Shown here: piece by piece, positions 63,019 to 64,000 of the stretch
Layout of the letters: each line of letters begins with the position of its first letter
Position numbering within the stretch: position 1 is the stretch's first letter
NCBI GenBank assembly: GCA_017305665.1
Contig: JAFKKH010000013.1
Location: forward strand, 103,508 to 167,507
DNA from: Hyphomicrobiales bacterium
GTDB taxonomy: Bacteria; Pseudomonadota; Alphaproteobacteria; Rhizobiales; Xanthobacteraceae
DNA: 64,000 nt
Direction: 5' to 3'
Program-made: the position numbers and the translations under genes
Notes under the pieces: model-generated
What the model was told of the DNA's origin: nothing
The model's database searches: none
What the model saw: the letters and a program-made list of their open reading frames with translations, nothing else

Positions 63019-63528
63019 TTAGTTGGCCCAGGCGAACGCCACCTTGTCGAGCGACTTTGGCCCGAACTTCTCCGAGGAGCGGGCCACCATGCGGCCGCCG
63101 AGCGCGCGATAGAATTCCGTCGCCGGCTCGTTGTCCGACAGCGCCCAGATCACCATGCTCTTGAGCCCGCTCTGCATCAGGTCGCGCCGGGCGGCAGTGA
63201 ACAGGCGCCGACCGAAACCGAGGCCCTGAAATTCAGGGCGCAGGTAGAGCTCGTAGATTTCGCCTTCGAACTGCAGGCTGCGGGCGCGGTTGCGACCGTA
63301 GTTGGCATAACCGGCGATCCTGTCGCCGAACACCAGCACGCTGACGCGGCTGCCCTTGCGGATCGCGCTGTCCCACCAGTGCGGACCGCGCCGGTTGATC
63401 AGTTTTTCCAGTTCCGCGCCGGGGATGATGCCCTGATAAGCCGACCGCCAGGCCTCGTCATGGGTCGCCGCCACCGCGGAAGCGTCCGCAGTTTTGGCCG
63501 GCCGAACCTCGATCAGGGTTGTACTCAT
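63019..63528 (-). CDS. GNAT-family N-acetyltransferase
   Basis: 169 residues. LYLRPEFQGLGFGRRLFTAARRDL is the acetyl-CoA-binding motif A (R/Q-x-x-G-x-G/A), with a second block EFYRALGG in motif B. The acceptor is unknown. The ATG at 63528 is chosen as MSTTLIEVRPA begins the fold; a frame extends to 63570. It is upstream of ppa on the same strand. Confidence 0.9.
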   Translation of the reverse strand: MSTTLIEVRPAKTADASAVAATHDEAWRSAYQGIIPGAELEKLINRRGPHWWDSAIRKGSRVSVLVFGDRIAGYANYGRNRARSLQFEGEIYELYLRPEFQGLGFGRRLFTAARRDLMQSGLKSMVIWALSDNEPATEFYRALGGRMVARSSEKFGPKSLDKVAFAWAN

Positions 63529-63721
63529 GACCGGATCAAAGCAAGTCGGGGCGCGGTCTTCAAGGTCCATCGTTAATTATCGGTTAATATGTGGATTTTC
63601 TGCATCACTGTGGCGCTTTGGCTGTCTCGAAAGAGGACAGGCGCGCGACATGCGCCATCGCCCCTGTTGTTTAACGGCGCGGGGACGCCGTAATCCTTTT
63701 CCTCCAGCGCTCATGCGCGCT

Positions 63722-63800
63722 TGAGGTGTTCCTCATTCGCGCCATCAAAAACGGCGCGCGTGAGGTGTTCCTGATTCGCGCTCTCAAAAGAGGGCGCGCG
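63722..63800. repeat. Two tandem 39-40-bp repeats, each a hairpin
   Basis: TGAGGTGTTCCTCATTCGCG begins unit 1 (63722-63760) and TGAGGTGTTCCTGATTCGCG unit 2 (63761-63800); both end GGCGCGCG. Unit 1 folds CGCGCC/GGCGCG; unit 2 folds CGCGCTCTC / GAGGGCGCG around AAAA. Confidence 0.85.
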
Positions 63801-63907
63801 GAACGCCGGACGCCCGATTGCGTCCGCAGCCTCGTGTGCATGATGTGAGTTTTTGGACACACGAGTTTTGGTCACCACGAAAGCACCGGCATCATCCGGC
63901 GTTCCGC
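63798..63907. repeat. Nested inverted repeats, possible structured RNA
   Basis: Outer arms GCGGAACGCCGGA (63798-63810) and TCCGGCGTTCCGC (63895-63907) are exact complements. Inside lie CTCGTGTG / CACACGAG (63831-63838, 63858-63865) and a short GGACGC / GCGTCC pair (63808-63813, 63820-63825). Confidence 0.75.
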
Positions 63908-64000
63908 ACGCGGTGGTTTTTTCGGCTTGCTTCGCTTGTCCCCCGGTGGGAGGTCCTTTGATACCCACCGTTGTCGTGGACCGGGCGGCGCGGCCTTCCC

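Larger units (their letters stand above)
63529..64000. other. Terminal intergenic region rich in repeats and dyads
   Basis: I see no supportable gene up to the window edge. Open frames on the minus strand (around 63671-63968) repeat the same words because they cover the tandem repeat, and they lack ribosome binding sites. Tandem 39-40-bp repeats (63722-63800) and nested inverted repeats (63798-63907) fill the middle. The last 100 bp read like long intergenic repeats that I recall from Bradyrhizobium-type genomes. Confidence 0.55.

Noticed and set aside
63671-63968. Two short reverse frames encoding repeated words such as ARIRNTS
   Set aside because: The repetition only mirrors the tandem DNA repeat; no ribosome binding site and no family.

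Overview
The window reads as a chromosomal segment of an alphaproteobacterium of the Bradyrhizobium / Rhodopseudomonas / Afipia group (Nitrobacteraceae). The evidence is high GC with GC-rich third codon positions, gene orders typical of that family (tsaD-gpsA divergent from hemC-hemD-mitofilin-hemY; purH-heparinase-rsmB-DUF1674; yggT-DUF167-folD with ppa), and several intergenic palindromic repeats of the kind I remember from those genomes. The genus was not tested. It is mostly core and metabolic chromosome: I see no insertion sequence, phage, CRISPR array or conjugation gene.

Layout. 1-6.1 kb: a truncated LysR regulator divergent from a DinB-like enzyme; Trm112 protein; a TetR regulator divergent from a small lipid/CoA-type cassette (membrane protein, enoyl-CoA hydratase, thioesterase, NmrA-like reductase); LON-domain protein and CnoX-type thioredoxin. 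6.3-16.8 kb: tRNA-Gly, NmrA reductase, a periplasmic sorbosone-type dehydrogenase with a di-haem cytochrome c, PanE-like reductase, atypical SDR, kappa-GST/HCCA isomerase, MATE pump, DUF2239 protein divergent from a GST around a striking twin operator, and a serine hydrolase. 16.8-31.8 kb: gamma-glutamyltransferase, UMF1-type transporter, purH, heparinase-like protein, rsmB, SDHAF4-like DUF1674, thermonuclease, L,D-transpeptidase, acetyl-CoA synthetase, topoisomerase IB, methyltransferase and EVE protein. 31.8-38.6 kb: gpsA and tsaD divergent from hemC, hemD, an alphaproteobacterial Mic60 homologue and HemY. 38.7-43.7 kb: tRNA-Thr and a complete five-gene branched-chain-type ABC importer. 43.8-47 kb: small secreted proteins, a candidate double-glycine-leader peptide, PilZ protein and an MFS exporter. 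47-55 kb: Tat-exported hydrolase, LysR divergent from a CoA-transferase plus NitT/TauT-type ABC importer, and a cytochrome P450. 55-64 kb: adenylate/guanylate cyclase, TerB-like protein, SDR, amidotransferase, SnoaL protein, enoyl-CoA hydratase, tRNA-Ala, yggT, DUF167, folD, ppa and GNAT, ending in a non-coding region rich in nested hairpins.

How the genes work together. hemC and hemD make uroporphyrinogen III; the neighbouring Mic60 and HemY proteins are envelope partners. The sorbosone-type dehydrogenase probably passes electrons to the adjacent cytochrome c. The LysR / CoA-transferase / ABC importer set looks like uptake and CoA activation of an unidentified acid. I found no clearly new multi-gene system; the most unusual items are a small gene (44199-44402) whose N-terminus fits the double-glycine leader pattern of bacteriocin/RiPP precursors, the twin operator at 14592-14635, the CoA-transferase/importer operon with an 18-codon coupled ORF, and the structured repeat region after 63.7 kb.
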